Source of the DNA: Telmatactis stephensoni
Lineage: Eukaryota; Cnidaria; Anthozoa; Actiniaria; Isophelliidae
Length of the DNA: 64,000 bases
Direction: 5' to 3'
NCBI GenBank assembly: GCA_029948255.1
Contig: JALIZF010001640.1
Location: 62,001 to 126,000, forward strand
The position numbers and the translations under genes are program-made. The notes under the pieces were generated by a model that was given only the letters and a program-made list of their open reading frames with translations, did not search any database and had not been told where the DNA came from. Each line of letters begins with the position of its first letter. Position 1 is the stretch's first letter. This document shows positions 12,180 through 25,091 of this stretch, piece by piece.

Positions 12180-12912
12180 AACAAACTCAAAAATGAACTT
12201 TCCTTAATAGTCTAAGAGCTGAGACCCAGAAAGTGGCGAAATGCACAACCCACCTTACAGAAAAGGTCTGATGCTAGATTCTTATAGAGCAATGTCTCCT
12301 CTTTAAAATGGGATACTTTGTACAATTGATTTGTGGTATAGGTAAGGAGATATAGAGGATTTATTGCCTCAACTTGATGTTCAGCATGAAAGCGAGGCTG
12401 AGTACATTAAATGCAAGTAAAACAGTTTGTTTTTATCCAAATCTCTCAAAAATGGTGGCATATGAGAGTACTTACTAAGAACTTTTCAAAACGGTAATTA
12501 TTTGTTTTCGGCATGTCACGTGACCCATCACGTGACCTCAACAAGCGTAAAATCAGCCCTTTATTACTGCTTTCATGAGATATCATTCGCTTTGAAAAGT
12601 ACTCGAATGCATTTTCCTTTCCACTACTATATTTTAAGGATAGTTCAGACTATAAGCAATACCTCAAGGCCAAAAAAAAAAATCTAACAGTAAAAAAATC
12701 ACGTATTTTTAAAAAAAATCAAGGGCCTTTGACTTTTGTTGAGGTCAGCATGAAAACGAGGCTCTTATTAAAACATGCCAAAACTTGGTGTTTGGTCAGG
12801 CATTTGTTACTAAAAACTTACCAAATACAAATCACTTGCATCACTCTCCCATTTAAACGATTTCCTTTTGGTCACGTGATCTCAGACACGAAAACGAGGC
12901 TAATGTTGAGCT
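12180..12912 (+). repeat. Left long inverted repeat of the FEN-like element
   Basis: This pairs, with many mismatches, with 25210-25950. It contains sub-repeats of GCATGAAARCGAGGCT and three copies of the CACGTGA core. The arm probably holds the element's promoter. Confidence 0.65.
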
Positions 12913-15523
12913 ATGTAACCAGGCTTTACTCAGTGGCAGCCATCTTGATTTAGTCAGTTCAATAGTGCTTAAATTTAATGCTCAAAAAAGGATAAATTTT
13001 TGAAAATGTGATTGTTTGTCTATTGAAGAAGTTGAGGTAAGTTTCTGAAATGTAATGTAGCAGTTTGACTTGTATTAGTATATTTTTTCACATCTGTTTT
13101 GTCTGTAAGTTAAGTACCTCGATGCACTTCTCAGCATAGTTCAGTTTCACGAATGTGCAGTAAAGATAAGATTGATACCCATAATTGAACTAGTTTTGTT
13201 TATTTTATTACCTTTTCTTAGAAATACTTGAACATATAAATATTATGTACATATAAAATTCTATGATATGGAAATTTCAAGTCAATTCTGCTCGTCATAA
13301 TAGCAGCTAGGATTCTTCTCAAAACACTGAATTGTAGTGTTGTTTTTAATCTAAGTCCGTGAAATGGGATGTTTCTTTTACAGAATTCAAGGGATATGGA
13401 TGAAGATGATGGTTTTTTTTTACTTTCCACTAAAAGAAAGAAGCTTACAAATTTTTTAGAGTGTGTAATCTGCCAAAAAAATAACAAGGATGATTGTTTA
13501 AGAAAAGCACAAGTGTCTTCCATTGAGAAACTGATTTATGCTGCACACCTTCGCAAAGATGATATCTTTGAGCGTTTACATACTGATTTTGATAGTCTTA
13601 AGTGTAGAGATGTTTTGTGGCACAATTCATGTTATGCATCGTATACAAGTGAGCATAATTTGCAATGTCTATCCACAGTTTGTAATGAAGCAATCAATGC
13701 CACCAATAGACGACCTCCGCGTACATCTTTCGATTGGACTAAATGTATCTTTTGTAAAAATGCTTCCTACAAGAAGGACTACAAACTTATAAATATTACA
13801 ACTTTTGAAGCATGCCATACTATCAGATCCGCTGCGGAAGCCAGAGAGGATAATGAGCTTCTTCTTGTATTGCAAGGTGTCGATTTGATTGCTAGTGAAG
13901 GCAAATACCACAAGTCTTGTCATGCATCATACATAAGTAAAGCGAATATCAAGTCCCAGTGTTCAGTCGACAAAGCTGTCACCGAATATGATGAGGCATT
14001 TGCTGAGTTCATCGATATTGTTAGACCAGAAATCCTTGCAGGGAAGGCCTACGATATGAATTATCTGCTACAATTATACAAGGACATGTTAATCAAGAGA
14101 GATGTAAATGCCGATAGCTACACAAGGCAAAATTGAAATTACGTTTAAAGTCAATCTTTAGAGACAGTCTTGTGTTTCACCAACCACATGGAAGCACAAA
14201 ACCAGAAATTGTTTACTCCAGCTCATTATCACTTCTAGATGTTATTAATGCAGCAACGAGAACACAGATCAGAACAGCTACAGATACAGCTCAGAATGAA
14301 TTGGTAAGGAATGAGCCAAACAAAGAAATGAAGACGATTTATGAAGCAGCAGCCATCATTAGAAGCGATATAAGTAAATGTAAGGGAATTAAAATCGATC
14401 CTCTATCTGTTGAAGATTTGAACATGGAAAAAGCGAGAGCACTTATTCCTGATCACCTGTATTGGTTGTTGAGGTACATGGTAACCTCCGAGGTGTACGA
14501 CACTGATTCAAGCCATAGATGCTCAAATGTTACACATGAAAGGAAAATCGTAATGATCGGTCAAGACGTCATACACGCTGTAAGTAATGCCAGAGTGAAG
14601 CTCCCAAAGCATGTAGGCTTGGGAATAACTATCAAACATCTCACAAGGTCTAAGCAGCTTATAACACTGCTCAACCGAATGGGCCATTGCTGTTCATATG
14701 AACAGACAGAGATAGTAGAAACAGCCCTGGCCAATGAAGCAATCGCAAGGTCAGAGTTGAATGGAGGTGTAATCATACCATCAAACATATCACCCGGTAT
14801 GTTTGTCCACATGGCAGCAGATAACAATGATTTCAAGGAAGAAACGATTGATGGGAAGAACACTACCCACGCAACAACCATCGTTGCTTTCCAGAGAAAG
14901 CAGTATGGACCATTCCCAGCCAGACAGATATATGGTGATCACTCGCAAAGAAGAAGGTACCAGTTGAATCGTTAGACTTAGACAGTTTGCAATCTGAATT
15001 ATTAATTTCGTTCTTGTAATAGTGATATATTTGTACATAATTATGTACATTACTTTATAGTTTGTTTCTTATAGCTGATACTATTAAGTGTTACTATCTT
15101 TTAAATAGAATTTTCATTTCATTTCATGATCAAAGGTCTTTGGATGCAACAAATCCTCTGGTGACAATAGAAGAGATAGGTGTTGGAGGAAGACACCCAC
15201 CAGTTACAGACTACCTCAATACGATGAAGAACGCAAAATGGTTACAATCAAGTAATCAGTTTCTTTCCACCTTGAAGGATGACATTGTATGGCTTCTTTT
15301 GCGTTTGAATCCAGACACCCTGTTTGAAGTTAACCATCAACCAGTAGCTAATCAAAAGATTCCAGGATGGAGTGGCTTTCAATCACTTAAGGACGTTCGG
15401 GACCCTTGTCACCGCGCATCCTGTCCGCGCATGTTTTTTTTGTTTTGTCGGGGGAGGAATGGGGATTTTTTTTGACAAAATTGAAACTTTGCCGGCGGCC
15501 GGCGGCGCGTCAGTGTTGTCTGC

Positions 15524-18500
15524 ATGAGTTTGATCTTTAAAATGAAATTTAAAGCAAAATCTGGTCGATTTGTGTCAGATCGAAAGCACAGCAATACCTT
15601 AAAATTTTCGGAAAACTTAAAAAATATCAAGAGCGAAAAAAAAATCACTGAAAAGTCCGAGTTGACCGCAGCGCCTTCAAAAACAACAACAAATCAATCG
15701 TGGAGGGATGGACGACGAATCGTCGAGTTGGGATTTCTTTCTGACCAGCTTGAGAAAGGTTGTAGCGACTGTGGCCAATATTTAAAACTATGTCGAATAG
15801 ATACTGAGATTGTACAAGGTTTTGGTAGTCTATTGTATATTTTATGTGAATGTGGTGTAATTAACAAGATCGCGACTGGGAAGCAGCACGAAGTGACGAA
15901 AGGCCATTTTGTTTTTGATGTGAACACGAAGTCTGCTATTGGCATGGTGGATGCAGGTTTGGGAGCAACGCATGTACAAAGGCTAGCATCGATTATGAAT
16001 TTACCAACTCCAGACGAGAAAACTTTGAAAAAACGAGAAAGAGAGGCCGGTGTAGTTATAGAAAGCGAAGCTAAAAGATCTTGCGACGCTGCGATTGAAG
16101 AAGAAGCAAAACTTACAGAAAAGAGGTAGGAAGTACTGAATATACAACATTTGTACGCAATGTGTATATATAAATATACTTTTAAGTATATTTTTAAGTG
16201 TAGTTTTTGCTTTGTTTGTTCGTACCGGAAGTACCTCAAGTTGCAGTACAGTCACATGACAGCTTTGTTTACACTTTACTTCGCTGAAACGATCATCGAT
16301 ATTTAGTCATACTTTTATTCTGTTTTTTATTTACTCAATTTGCCGATATGGCAGGTATATATATACCCGATGGAACAATTTTTCCGGCTAATTCATATCT
16401 TATAATTTGATATTTTTAGTGTTAATGGAGCTCGAAAGTATTTGAAAGCTAGTTTCGATGCTGCTTGGCAAAGTCGAGGCAGTGGACGATCGTACAATAG
16501 CATGTCAGGTACTATTCATTAACAATGATTTACTACTATTGCATAAAATTACTACTACAACTCTCGAGGATATGCCCTAAATGTCCTTGTATATAAATCG
16601 AAATAAATCTTACCATAATTCTAATGTGAGTACATTTTCATTATAGGTCATTCAACACTAATTGGGCACAAAACAGGGAAAATACTCAAATACACCACAA
16701 GAAAAAAACATTGCAGATTATGCCAACATGCAAAAAAGAATAAGAAAAAAGTACTGATAAATACATACAATGAACTATATATTTATGCTAATAATTATTA
16801 TTATAAAAACACTGAGTATACAAACACTAAAAGTGTGCAACACTTTGCAAGTATTTATTAGTGATGAATGAACAATAGAAAAAATACATTAGCATAATTT
16901 AGCAGTATTCAGCAATTTTTGTTGCATGCACGCTTTTAAGGTTTGTCCTCTAGTCTACATAGCATTTGTCTTAGTTATGTATATTATAAAAATTGCATAT
17001 ATATTTAATCAAATTTATAATAGAGCGATAACACTTAAACCTGTGAAATAACTTAGTAACTAAATAGAGACAAATAGTAGCAAAACACTTTGTTTTCTAT
17101 TGTTTCATTAGTACTATTTGTACTTTTTAGTTAGTACTTGTTTCACGGTTTTAGTGCTATCGCTCTAATCACTTACTGCTTCAATGTCATCTACCACAAA
17201 TAAGTACATAAACTAAATAATGGAACCTCTTTGTTTAGGTCAAAAACCATGACTGTAGACAAAACTGGTTTGCTTCATCAAAATCCATGGAGAGTGACAT
17301 GGGGGTGCATCTAGCTAAAACAACCTGATGGCTCACATTATGAATTAGGTGAAATTATCAACGATGGAGACAGCACTCTGATGGCTCACATCAACCAGAA
17401 ACTTGACAAAAAGGTTACTAGATTGATATTTTATCCATTTGCTAGTAGACTGCAAACATTGTGTGAAATAGACTAGTACTATTAAAATCTAAATATAGTA
17501 CTAAATCATACAAATTCCTGTGTTTTTTATTGCTCAATTAGTGCTCTTTTGTACCACTTGCACTAATTAAGTTTACTTAGTACTATCCAGTGTTTCAAGT
17601 GTTTGGACTTTATGTTAGAGTGCTTTCAGTTAATCCATGAAACACAAATTACTATTTTGCACTAAATAGTGTTCACAAAACAAACAAAGGATTTTGTACA
17701 TTTTAATGCAATTTTGTTTTACTAAAGTTTCACAGATTAACTGAATGCACTCTACTATTTATCTATAAAATTAATGCATGACATTTTTCAAAATTGATTA
17801 ACCACTTAATGAAAAGTTTAATTTTTCAAACTGAATTAACCCATTTGTATACAACAGATCACCAACAGCAAAGACTTGAACCACACAAGTAGATCACTCA
17901 CAGGCCAGTTGTACCAATTACAAAAGATACATAAAAAGTCTTTAACAAAGAAGGTATTAAATATTTATCATTGCATCTAAACCTGGTAAGCAAAGACTCT
18001 TAAAATGATTGTTTGTAATTAATTGATTTTTATTTTCTCAGGTCATAACATATTTAGTCAGGTCATTCAAGAAAGTAGTACTCCAAAATCAAAATGATGA
18101 GGCTGCAATGAAATCTGGTTTACAAGTAATGTCTAATATTTTCATATCTATTTTCATAAAATGCCCACATATACATATTTATCAAAACTGTGAAATGGCC
18201 ATTAAAATACGTTATTTTTTAGATCAGTTTTCATTTGAATGTAGAGCAATAATACATAAACCGTGAAATAACTTAGTAACTAAATAGAGACAAATAGTAG
18301 TAAAACCCTTTGTATTCTTACTATTGTTTCATTAGAACTGTTTGTACTTCATTTTAGTTAGTACTTGTTTCATGCATGGTTTTAGTGTTATCGCTCTAAA
18401 ACAACTTACAAACTAATAGTTGATACTACACTCTATAAATTTGTTTTCTTTTGCTCTTTAGCCCTTTACCAACAAGTACAAACTAAACTGAGTTAATTTT

Positions 18501-21410
18501 ATTTCATTTGATAGTTTCAGTTGCAGATTTGTGTCCAATATAATTGATCTATATGACGCACCTCACATGTAATTAATTGATTTGTGAATTGTAAATGACA
18601 CATACATGTAATGTTTGGCATATAACCTGGGCCTTTATAGATATGTGCTAATTTTGTTTCTACTTTTAAATTCAGGCAATTACACCACATGCATTTGGTA
18701 GTCATGCTCAATGCAAAGGGTCATGGTGTGGGTACCTTAAAAACCCTAAAAACTACAAGCACAGGACTTTACCATATGGAAAAGATCTAAGTGGAGATGA
18801 TTTGCAAAATGATCTATCTAAGGTATTGAATACCTTATTTTCATTTTATTATTAACATTATAATAATTTAAGACAGATCTGAAATATCAGAAGTAAATGC
18901 ATGTACATGAGTAGTCATATTTTATTTATTATTAAGTGTTACCTTGTGTCTGAAGAATTATTATTATAATAATAATAGGTTTCCAATATATTTGTATTAT
19001 GATGACATTAATGATTGACCTGTAAATCCATTTTCCAGATTTTTGAGGCCTTTAGCTCATTGGCACCCAAATTATCAATGGGTGGTTCAACACAAGCAAA
19101 TGAATCATTCAACAATAGTGTTGCTTCCAAGGCTCCAAAAAACCGCCACTATAGTTCGTCAGAAAGTCTTGACATAAGGATAGGAGCAGCTGTTGCCACA
19201 AAGAATTTGGGGCATTCCTACATAGGAAAGGTCTAATGTTGAATTATTCCCAAATTATATCTGACCCATATATAGCTATTTCAATTTATGTTGTTGCTGA
19301 AAAAAGTCTAAAGCTTTTCAACTATCTTTTGTTTACTAACAAACTTTACTGTAGGCTATCTGATAAATTAAGGAGTATGTGTCCAAGTTGTGGAATTTGC
19401 AAGTATACAATGAGTTTGTTAATTGTAATGATGTCACGGTGATAAAATTTTTCATGATTCTGCTCTCAAAGCTTAGGCTTTGGGCTTTTTTCAGCAACCA
19501 CATTAAGTGAATTAGCTATATTTAATGAATGAGACTCTAATATAATACATGATTTACACCCAACACAAAAGATTCTCTATAAGATCACCTAAAATATTCT
19601 TTAAAACTAATAACAAAGCAGAACTTATATAGTGAAATGGACAGGAAGATATATTACATAGGCATATAGTATAATATTGTCTTATGATTTTAATTGTCAG
19701 GTTAATTCAGCTTTACAGTTGTCACCAGGGAGTTTTACCTCAAAACTAACATCAAAATTTGATAAAAAGTGGAAAAGTAGAAAAGCAAGAGAGAGTACTA
19801 TAAAGGCAAAGATGCAGCGTATTAGACTCAAGAAAGAACGAGGAAGTGTACAGGAAATACAGGAAGTGAAAGAGGGGTGCAGTTACGAATCAGGGATTGA
19901 ATTTACACAAAATGGAAATGACATAACTAACATCCCAGATGCAGTGATATCACCTGAACAGAAACCTATCTTAGCTGATTCCCCCAACATTGTTATTTTT
20001 GACTTAGAAACAACATCTTTAGGTAAAAAAAATTGTTTTTCTAAAAATCAAGCATTCCCACCCTGACCATATAACTGTTCTCATTTGGATAATCTCATAA
20101 TTAATTCATGTATGCAAAGTCTATTTAGTAATGTATATATATATATATATACAGCCATTCTTGAAAAGGTTGTCCAGATAAAAAGACATTTAGTCATGCT
20201 CATTTGCATATCTCAGATTTTCAATTTTCTCTCAGGAATTTCAATTTATAATACTAAAGTACGCACTTGCATATTACATAGAGCAGATTTCGTATGAGTG
20301 TGAAAAGGTACGGCACGGTTACGGCACAGCACAGACATAGCATGGAACCTCGCCTGCTGATTTCTTTACAAATTTACAAAGACATCAGCAGGCGAGGTTC
20401 TGTGCCGTGTCCATGCCCTGCCGTAACTGTGCCGTACCTTTTCACACTCATACAAAATATGCACTATTGTATGAAATAGGTTGTAGTTTTGCAGCTTAAG
20501 TTAAAATCCTTGCCAGAATATTGAAAATATGATATATGCAAATAAGTTTATTAATTACTAAGTGTCTTTTTATCTGGACAACCTTTTCAAGAATGGTTGT
20601 ATGTTTTTTTTAGCTCGTGACTGTGATATACTTCAGTTAGCTGCGACATGCAAAGTAAAAACCCTGTTCAACAAATACATACTTCCATCAAAGCCTATTA
20701 GTACACAAGCAACAAAGATCCATCACATGACTGTTTCTGGTGGCCATTTGTTCCACAAGGGTCGTTTGGTTGAAACCTGTAGTATTTCAGATGCACTGGA
20801 GGAATTTATCAAATGGATTGATGGCAATTCTGTGTTGGTGGCCCATAATGGGAAGATCTTTGATTCAGTAATACTGCTAAACCAAGTTAATAGATGTAAT
20901 ATAGTAAATTCGTTTTCATCCAAAGTAATTGGATTTTCAGATACTCTTCCACTTTTCAGAAAGGTTTATCCACAGTTTACATCACATAGTGTAGAATCTC
21001 TTCTTGAAAATATTCTCCATCGCAAACCTGATGATGCGCACAATGCCTCTGATGATGTAAACAATCTCTCAGATATTATTGAGAGTGCACATGTTTCTTG
21101 GGACATGCTTCAACAGCACTCCTTCTCTTTACAGTTTGTATCAATACAATGTACAATTTCATTAAACAAAATCGAGAACATGCCTTCCCTAGATAAGTTA
21201 GTCAAAAGTAAAGTAATGTCAAAAGGCATGGCTAAGAAGATGGCTGGGTCCGGCTTATCGTTAAGCCACGTTCTAACAACTTATAGGCGACACGGTTTTG
21301 ATGCTGTGAAGTGCTTGTTGTCTGAAAAGATAAATGGAAAACCTAGAGTTACTTCAAAACAGAACATCTTGAATAGAATAAATGACTGGCTTGTAAATAC
21401 GTGTAAATAA
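15524..21410 (+). CDS. Mutator-family transposase fused to a DEDDh exonuclease
   Basis: My exon model is 15524-16125, 16420-16508, 16647-16750, 17239-17413, 17858-17953, 18042-18125, 18676-18822, 19039-19230, 19701-20022 and 20614-21410, all with GT-AG ends. Phases agree everywhere except exon 4, which carries one extra base (near 17320, by a repeated CTGATGGCTCACAT), so this copy is probably inactive. The product would be about 869 residues. The N-terminal part (WRDGRRIVELGFL, FDVNTKSAIGMVDAGLG, HDCRQNW, NDGDST, SHAQCKGSWC) matches the Mutator-like transposase domain. The C-terminal part is a DEDDh 3'-5' exonuclease: Exo I FDLETTSL, Exo II LVAHNGKIFDSVIL, Exo III AHNASDDVNNL, with all acidic residues and the His present. 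The exonuclease could trim or process ends during transposition; that role is inference. Confidence 0.8.
17021..17167. repeat. Hairpin family B, copy 1
   Basis: The ends are TAGAGCGATAACACTTAAAC and its inverse (TTTTAGTGCTATCGCTCTA), with GTGAAA just inside and a TAGTAC/GTACTA-rich centre. It lies in intron 3 of the transposase gene. Related copies are at 17616, 18242, 58999 and 59370. Confidence 0.7.
17616..17754. repeat. Hairpin family B, copy 2
   Basis: The ends TAGAGTGCTTTCAGTTAATC and GATTAACTGAATGCACTCTA are inverted. The body has the same CATGAAACAC/GTTTCAC pattern as the other copies. It lies in intron 4 of the transposase gene. Confidence 0.65.
18242..18398. repeat. Hairpin family B, copy 3
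   Basis: It shares a long block with copy 1 (AACTTAGTAACTAAATAGAG) and ends in GTTTTAGTGTTATCGCTCTA. It lies in intron 6 of the transposase gene, so copies 1 and 3 have moved within this lineage. Confidence 0.7.
20155..20596. mobile_element. 442-bp MITE in the last transposase intron
   Basis: The ends CCATTCTTGAAAAGGTTGTC and its inverse pair over about 38 bp (continuing CAGATAAAAAGACA). It lies in intron 9, just upstream of the exonuclease exon, and itself contains the family A copy at 20282-20463. Confidence 0.8.
20282..20463. mobile_element. MITE family A, copy 3 (nested)
   Basis: The ends are GCAGATTTCGTATGAGTGTG and its inverse (TTTTCACACTCATACAAAAT). The inner arms GGCGAGGTTC and GAACCTCGCC give an almost complete hairpin. 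It is nested inside the 442-bp element, which lies inside the TTAA element, which lies inside the FEN-like element: four levels. Confidence 0.8.
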
Positions 21411-24400
21411 AATGAATTAGATAGTAAATTAGATAGGTTATAATTCATAACATGTATACGATTTTAATAAAAACTAACTTACCTGTTATTCCGCGATATG
21501 GCAATGACCAGAAAATGTCCCAAAAAGTTATTTCTTTTCATTGAAACGCCAATTTAAGACTAAAGTTTGTTGCTTGATCAATCGAACATACGATGGAACA
21601 AGATGGCCGTCGATCAGTCTGAATCACTAGTTCCCAGTCTTTCCCCGACAAAGGATGACGGCGATGCTAAAATCACAAGTTACTTCTCGCTAGCGCTTGA
21701 ATTAACGTGGTGACACCCAATTTTTTAAATATTTTCTGATTACTGATACTATTATCTTGATAAATAGCCAAAAATAATAATATGTTTATCGAGCGCAACT
21801 GCGCGTAATTTTGAGATTTGTGTGGAGGTGTATGCGACTGATACCGCTAGTTATTTAGTGGAAGCGGTGTTAGAATGGGTGAATTAGTAAGTTTTCTAAG
21901 GTTGAAAGAAACGATAACATTAGCAGAAGACCCATTCTACACAAATTGTTTTCTAACTTAAAGCACAGTTTTGTTTACTCGTCGAAAAACACTTAATTTT
22001 GGAAAAATCGAATGATCGCATTGTTTCGAATTTTCGTAAAAAAGACCCCAAGTTTACCCCTCAAAATCTCGGAAACGAAGGTGGTGACCCCAATTTTTTA
22101 TTTCATTTTTGAGAATCACGTATATCGATCTCGGTTTACACAAAGTTTAAAAAAATCCTATCGGCAGGATCTATGAATCCCGAACGTCCTTAAATTTTCT
22201 GATATCTCACCGCCTACAGCCATTGGTTACTGTCCTATGATCCAAGCAGATGCAAATGAGTACAGCACAATCCATAGAGTTATGAAGCTCTCTTTAGAGA
22301 TGGCAAATGCACTTGGACAGTCAGACTCTGTAGTAACTTTTGACCTGGCAATTTACATTAAGGCAAAACAGCTTCAAATAAGATACCCACAGGAATTCAA
22401 GAATGTGGTAGTTCGCTTAGGAGGATTTCACATAGCTTTAAACTACCTTTCACTTCTTGGAAAGATGTATTCAAACTCTGGTTTGGAAGATCTGCTTATT
22501 GATTCTGGAGTGTATGCCCCTGGAACTACCAACGCTTTGATGGCAGGGAAGTCATACAATCGTGGCGTACGAGCCCACAAGCTTTGTCTCGAGGCCCTCT
22601 TTCGACTAGTGTGGAAAGCCTTCATAATTTGGCTTGAAGAAAAAACGCCGGGCTTGGAGGAAGCTGCAAAGAGAAAAATCCTCGAGTCACTCAAGAAGGC
22701 CAACAGTCTAACGATAAGAAGGGATAATCTTAAAGAAAACTGGCAGCCCTTAAGAGATGGTTTGGATACACTGTTACTTCTTTTTAGAGACTTTGAAAAG
22801 AAAGAACGGGCAAATCAAAGCTTTCGCTTTCTGGAGTGAATACATGTCAATGGTATCATTACTGCTGCAGTTTATCAAAGCCGAGAGAACTGGCAATTGG
22901 AATTTACACTTGTCGTCCACCGTTGAGATGCTACCATATTTCTACGCCATGGACAGAGTGAATTATGCAAGATGGCTCCCTGTGTACCTGGCAGACATGC
23001 ACGCTCTACATGACCAACACCCAGAAGTGCATTCGTAGTTTACAGCTGGTAATCACAGCGTGAGTCGGTCACAAGGACCCTTTGGCCAAGTTTGGTCCGA
23101 TATGGCCCTTGAACAGTCCATCAACTGCGACTCCAAATCAAAAGGAGGTCTGGTTGGGATGACACAAAAAGAGGATGCAGTTGATCGCTGGTTCTTGACA
23201 AGCCACGAACGTGCTGCTATAACAAGATCAATCAAAGAAATGTGCGATGTAGAGAATAACATGATAGGGACACACAAGGAAGCAAGTGTTAAGCGTATTG
23301 AGAAGGATGAGAAGGATATACAAAGCCTTGTCTCACGTTTTACTTCTGGTTTGATGAATGACCCATTTGCAACTACAGAAGAGAACAGTGCTGACACCGC
23401 TCTTAGCAATATAACAACGGGAGTAGTCCTACCTGATAAAGTAGCAGATCGCCTGGTTAATGCACCTGACATCGGAAGAAACAGCATGCACAACTTCATC
23501 AATTCCAGGCTTGATACCAATGAAGTCAGTTTTTGGGATCCTCTTACGAAGCTCAAGATCGAGACCTTTAGTACTACTAAGCGGAAGATATCTATGAAAG
23601 GCCCTCGTGAAAAAATCGTCACTGTCAATGCTGACCGGGAGCTCTTTGGACGGCTGCTGGTTGTGGCAAAAGCAAGAGAGATCAACCTGAAAGATATCCT
23701 AAGCTACGAACTGTGCAGTGTTCCAGTGTCTCTTGCACATCCAGATGGGGCTATGCGAAAAACAGCAAAAAGCGCATTGATGCCGATTTTGGAGAACAAC
23801 ATAGACTCCAAGCCCAGATTACCTGTTTCCGAAATGCCAACAGCTGTAATCATCGATGCCATGGCACTGATTCAAATGGTCAAGTCAGAAGGAGCAGCAA
23901 CGTTTGGAGAGATGGCTGACAAATACTTTGACATCATAAATCGGGTATTGAGCCAGAACAACTGTAGCCGGGTAGACCTTGTGTTTGACCAGTACCGTCC
24001 CCTGTCCATCAAATCAGTAGAACGCCAACAAAGAGGAGAGACACTGTCTATGGAGATCAAGATACACAATCAGAATACACCAATTCCCAGGCAGTGGGGT
24101 AGATTCCTATCCAATCCAAAGAATAAGAAGAATTTGGCACAATTTCTATGCGAGTCTTTAAGCGTCCTTTCAGAGTTGCAGTTGCAACCTCACCAGACTG
24201 TGGTTTTAGCAGGAGGTTTCCAAGATGGAAAAGAGACAGTTTTATGCAGCAGCGGATACTCATCCAGCGTCCCATCCTTGTTCTCAGACCAGGAAGAAGC
24301 AGATACAAGGCTAATATTGCATGCCAAACATGCATGAAACAGCCACCAGAGAATTGTTGTTCAGTCGCCAGACACAGATGTCGCGGTGTTATGTGTTGCT

Positions 24401-25091
24401 CATTTCCAGAATGTCGTATGTCAAGAGCTATGGTTCCAAACAGGAGTCAGAGATAAAGCGATATTCATTCCAATTCACTCCATACAGTCCTCCCTAGGTC
24501 CTCAGCTCTCCAAGGCACTGCCAGCGTACCATGCACTCACAGGTTGCGATACGACAAGTGCTTTGTCAGGTATCGGCAAGAAGCGGGCTTGGAAGGTATT
24601 TGTGAACGATGCTTAAGCTCAGCAGCAACTGGCCAGACTAGGCGAAGAGCCCCTCAAGTCTTGTGAGGCGTTCATATGTTCTCTTTATACCACATCTAGA
24701 AGATTTGACAAGGCAGATGTTGCAAGGTATTTTCTTTTCTGTCAGAAGAACCAAAGAAGCGAAAGCCTGCCTCCAACATCTGAAAGTTTATCTCATCACA
24801 TCAAGAGGGCCAACTTCCAGACGCATATCTGGAATAGAGCGCTTCATCCGATGGAGAACCTCCCATCACCAGAAGGATTTGGATGGAAATTGGAAGATGA
24901 TCAGCTATTACCAGTCCTAATGACAAAGAGTCCCGCACCAGAAGGAATTGCAGAGTTGACAACTTGTAGCTGCAAGAAATCTCAATGTTTACGCAATTGT
25001 TCATGCAAGTGAAATGATCTTCCTTGCACAGAAGCATGCACATGCATGGCAGATGAAAGCTGCTTGATTGATGCTGTCGACTCTATCGATT

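Larger units (their letters stand above)
15387..22193 (+). mobile_element. TTAA-flanked Mutator/Kolobok-like transposon, 6.8 kb, nested
   Basis: The left end is TTAA|GGACGTTCGGGA and the right end TCCCGAACGTCC|TTAA, so the body is 15391-22189 with a TTAA target duplication. It lies within the reading frame of the larger element. Joining the flanks with a single TTAA reads straight through (FQSLK then FSDISPPTAIGYC), which proves the boundaries. The element carries one ten-exon gene and intronic hairpins. TTAA duplications are known for piggyBac and Kolobok. The encoded transposase is not piggyBac-like; it resembles the Mutator-like transposase domain common in cnidarian predicted proteins. 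Confidence 0.9.
13396..25091 (+). pseudogene. Decayed transposon polyprotein: zinc modules, FEN/XPG-like nuclease, CXC-like tail
   Basis: A donor at 13036 (GAG|GTAAGT) and an acceptor at 13383 suggest a 5' UTR intron; ATG is at 13396. The N-terminus has two similar zinc-binding modules, CVICQK...WHNSCYASYTS and CIFCKN...YHKSCHASYIS. A second intron is at 14957-15135 (GAAG|GTACC, CAAAG|GTC). The C-terminal third (23830-24620) reads as a FEN/XPG fold: AIIDAMAL, VFDQYRPLSIKS, EEADTRLILHA, SPDTDVAVL and GCDTTSALSGIGKK, i.e. spaced acidic residues followed by a helix-hairpin-helix-like turn. It ends in a Cys tail (CSCKKSQC, CTEACTC). Damage: one-base frameshifts near 14118 and 22798; in-frame stops at 23036, 24335, 24614 and 25009; and the insertion at 15387-22193. 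I recognise this as a multicopy, uncharacterised cnidarian protein family; the nuclease call is my inference from motifs. Confidence 0.7.

Noticed and set aside
15387..22193. piggyBac assignment on the basis of TTAA
   Set aside because: No piggyBac transposase motifs; the encoded protein is Mutator-like, and Kolobok-type elements also duplicate TTAA.
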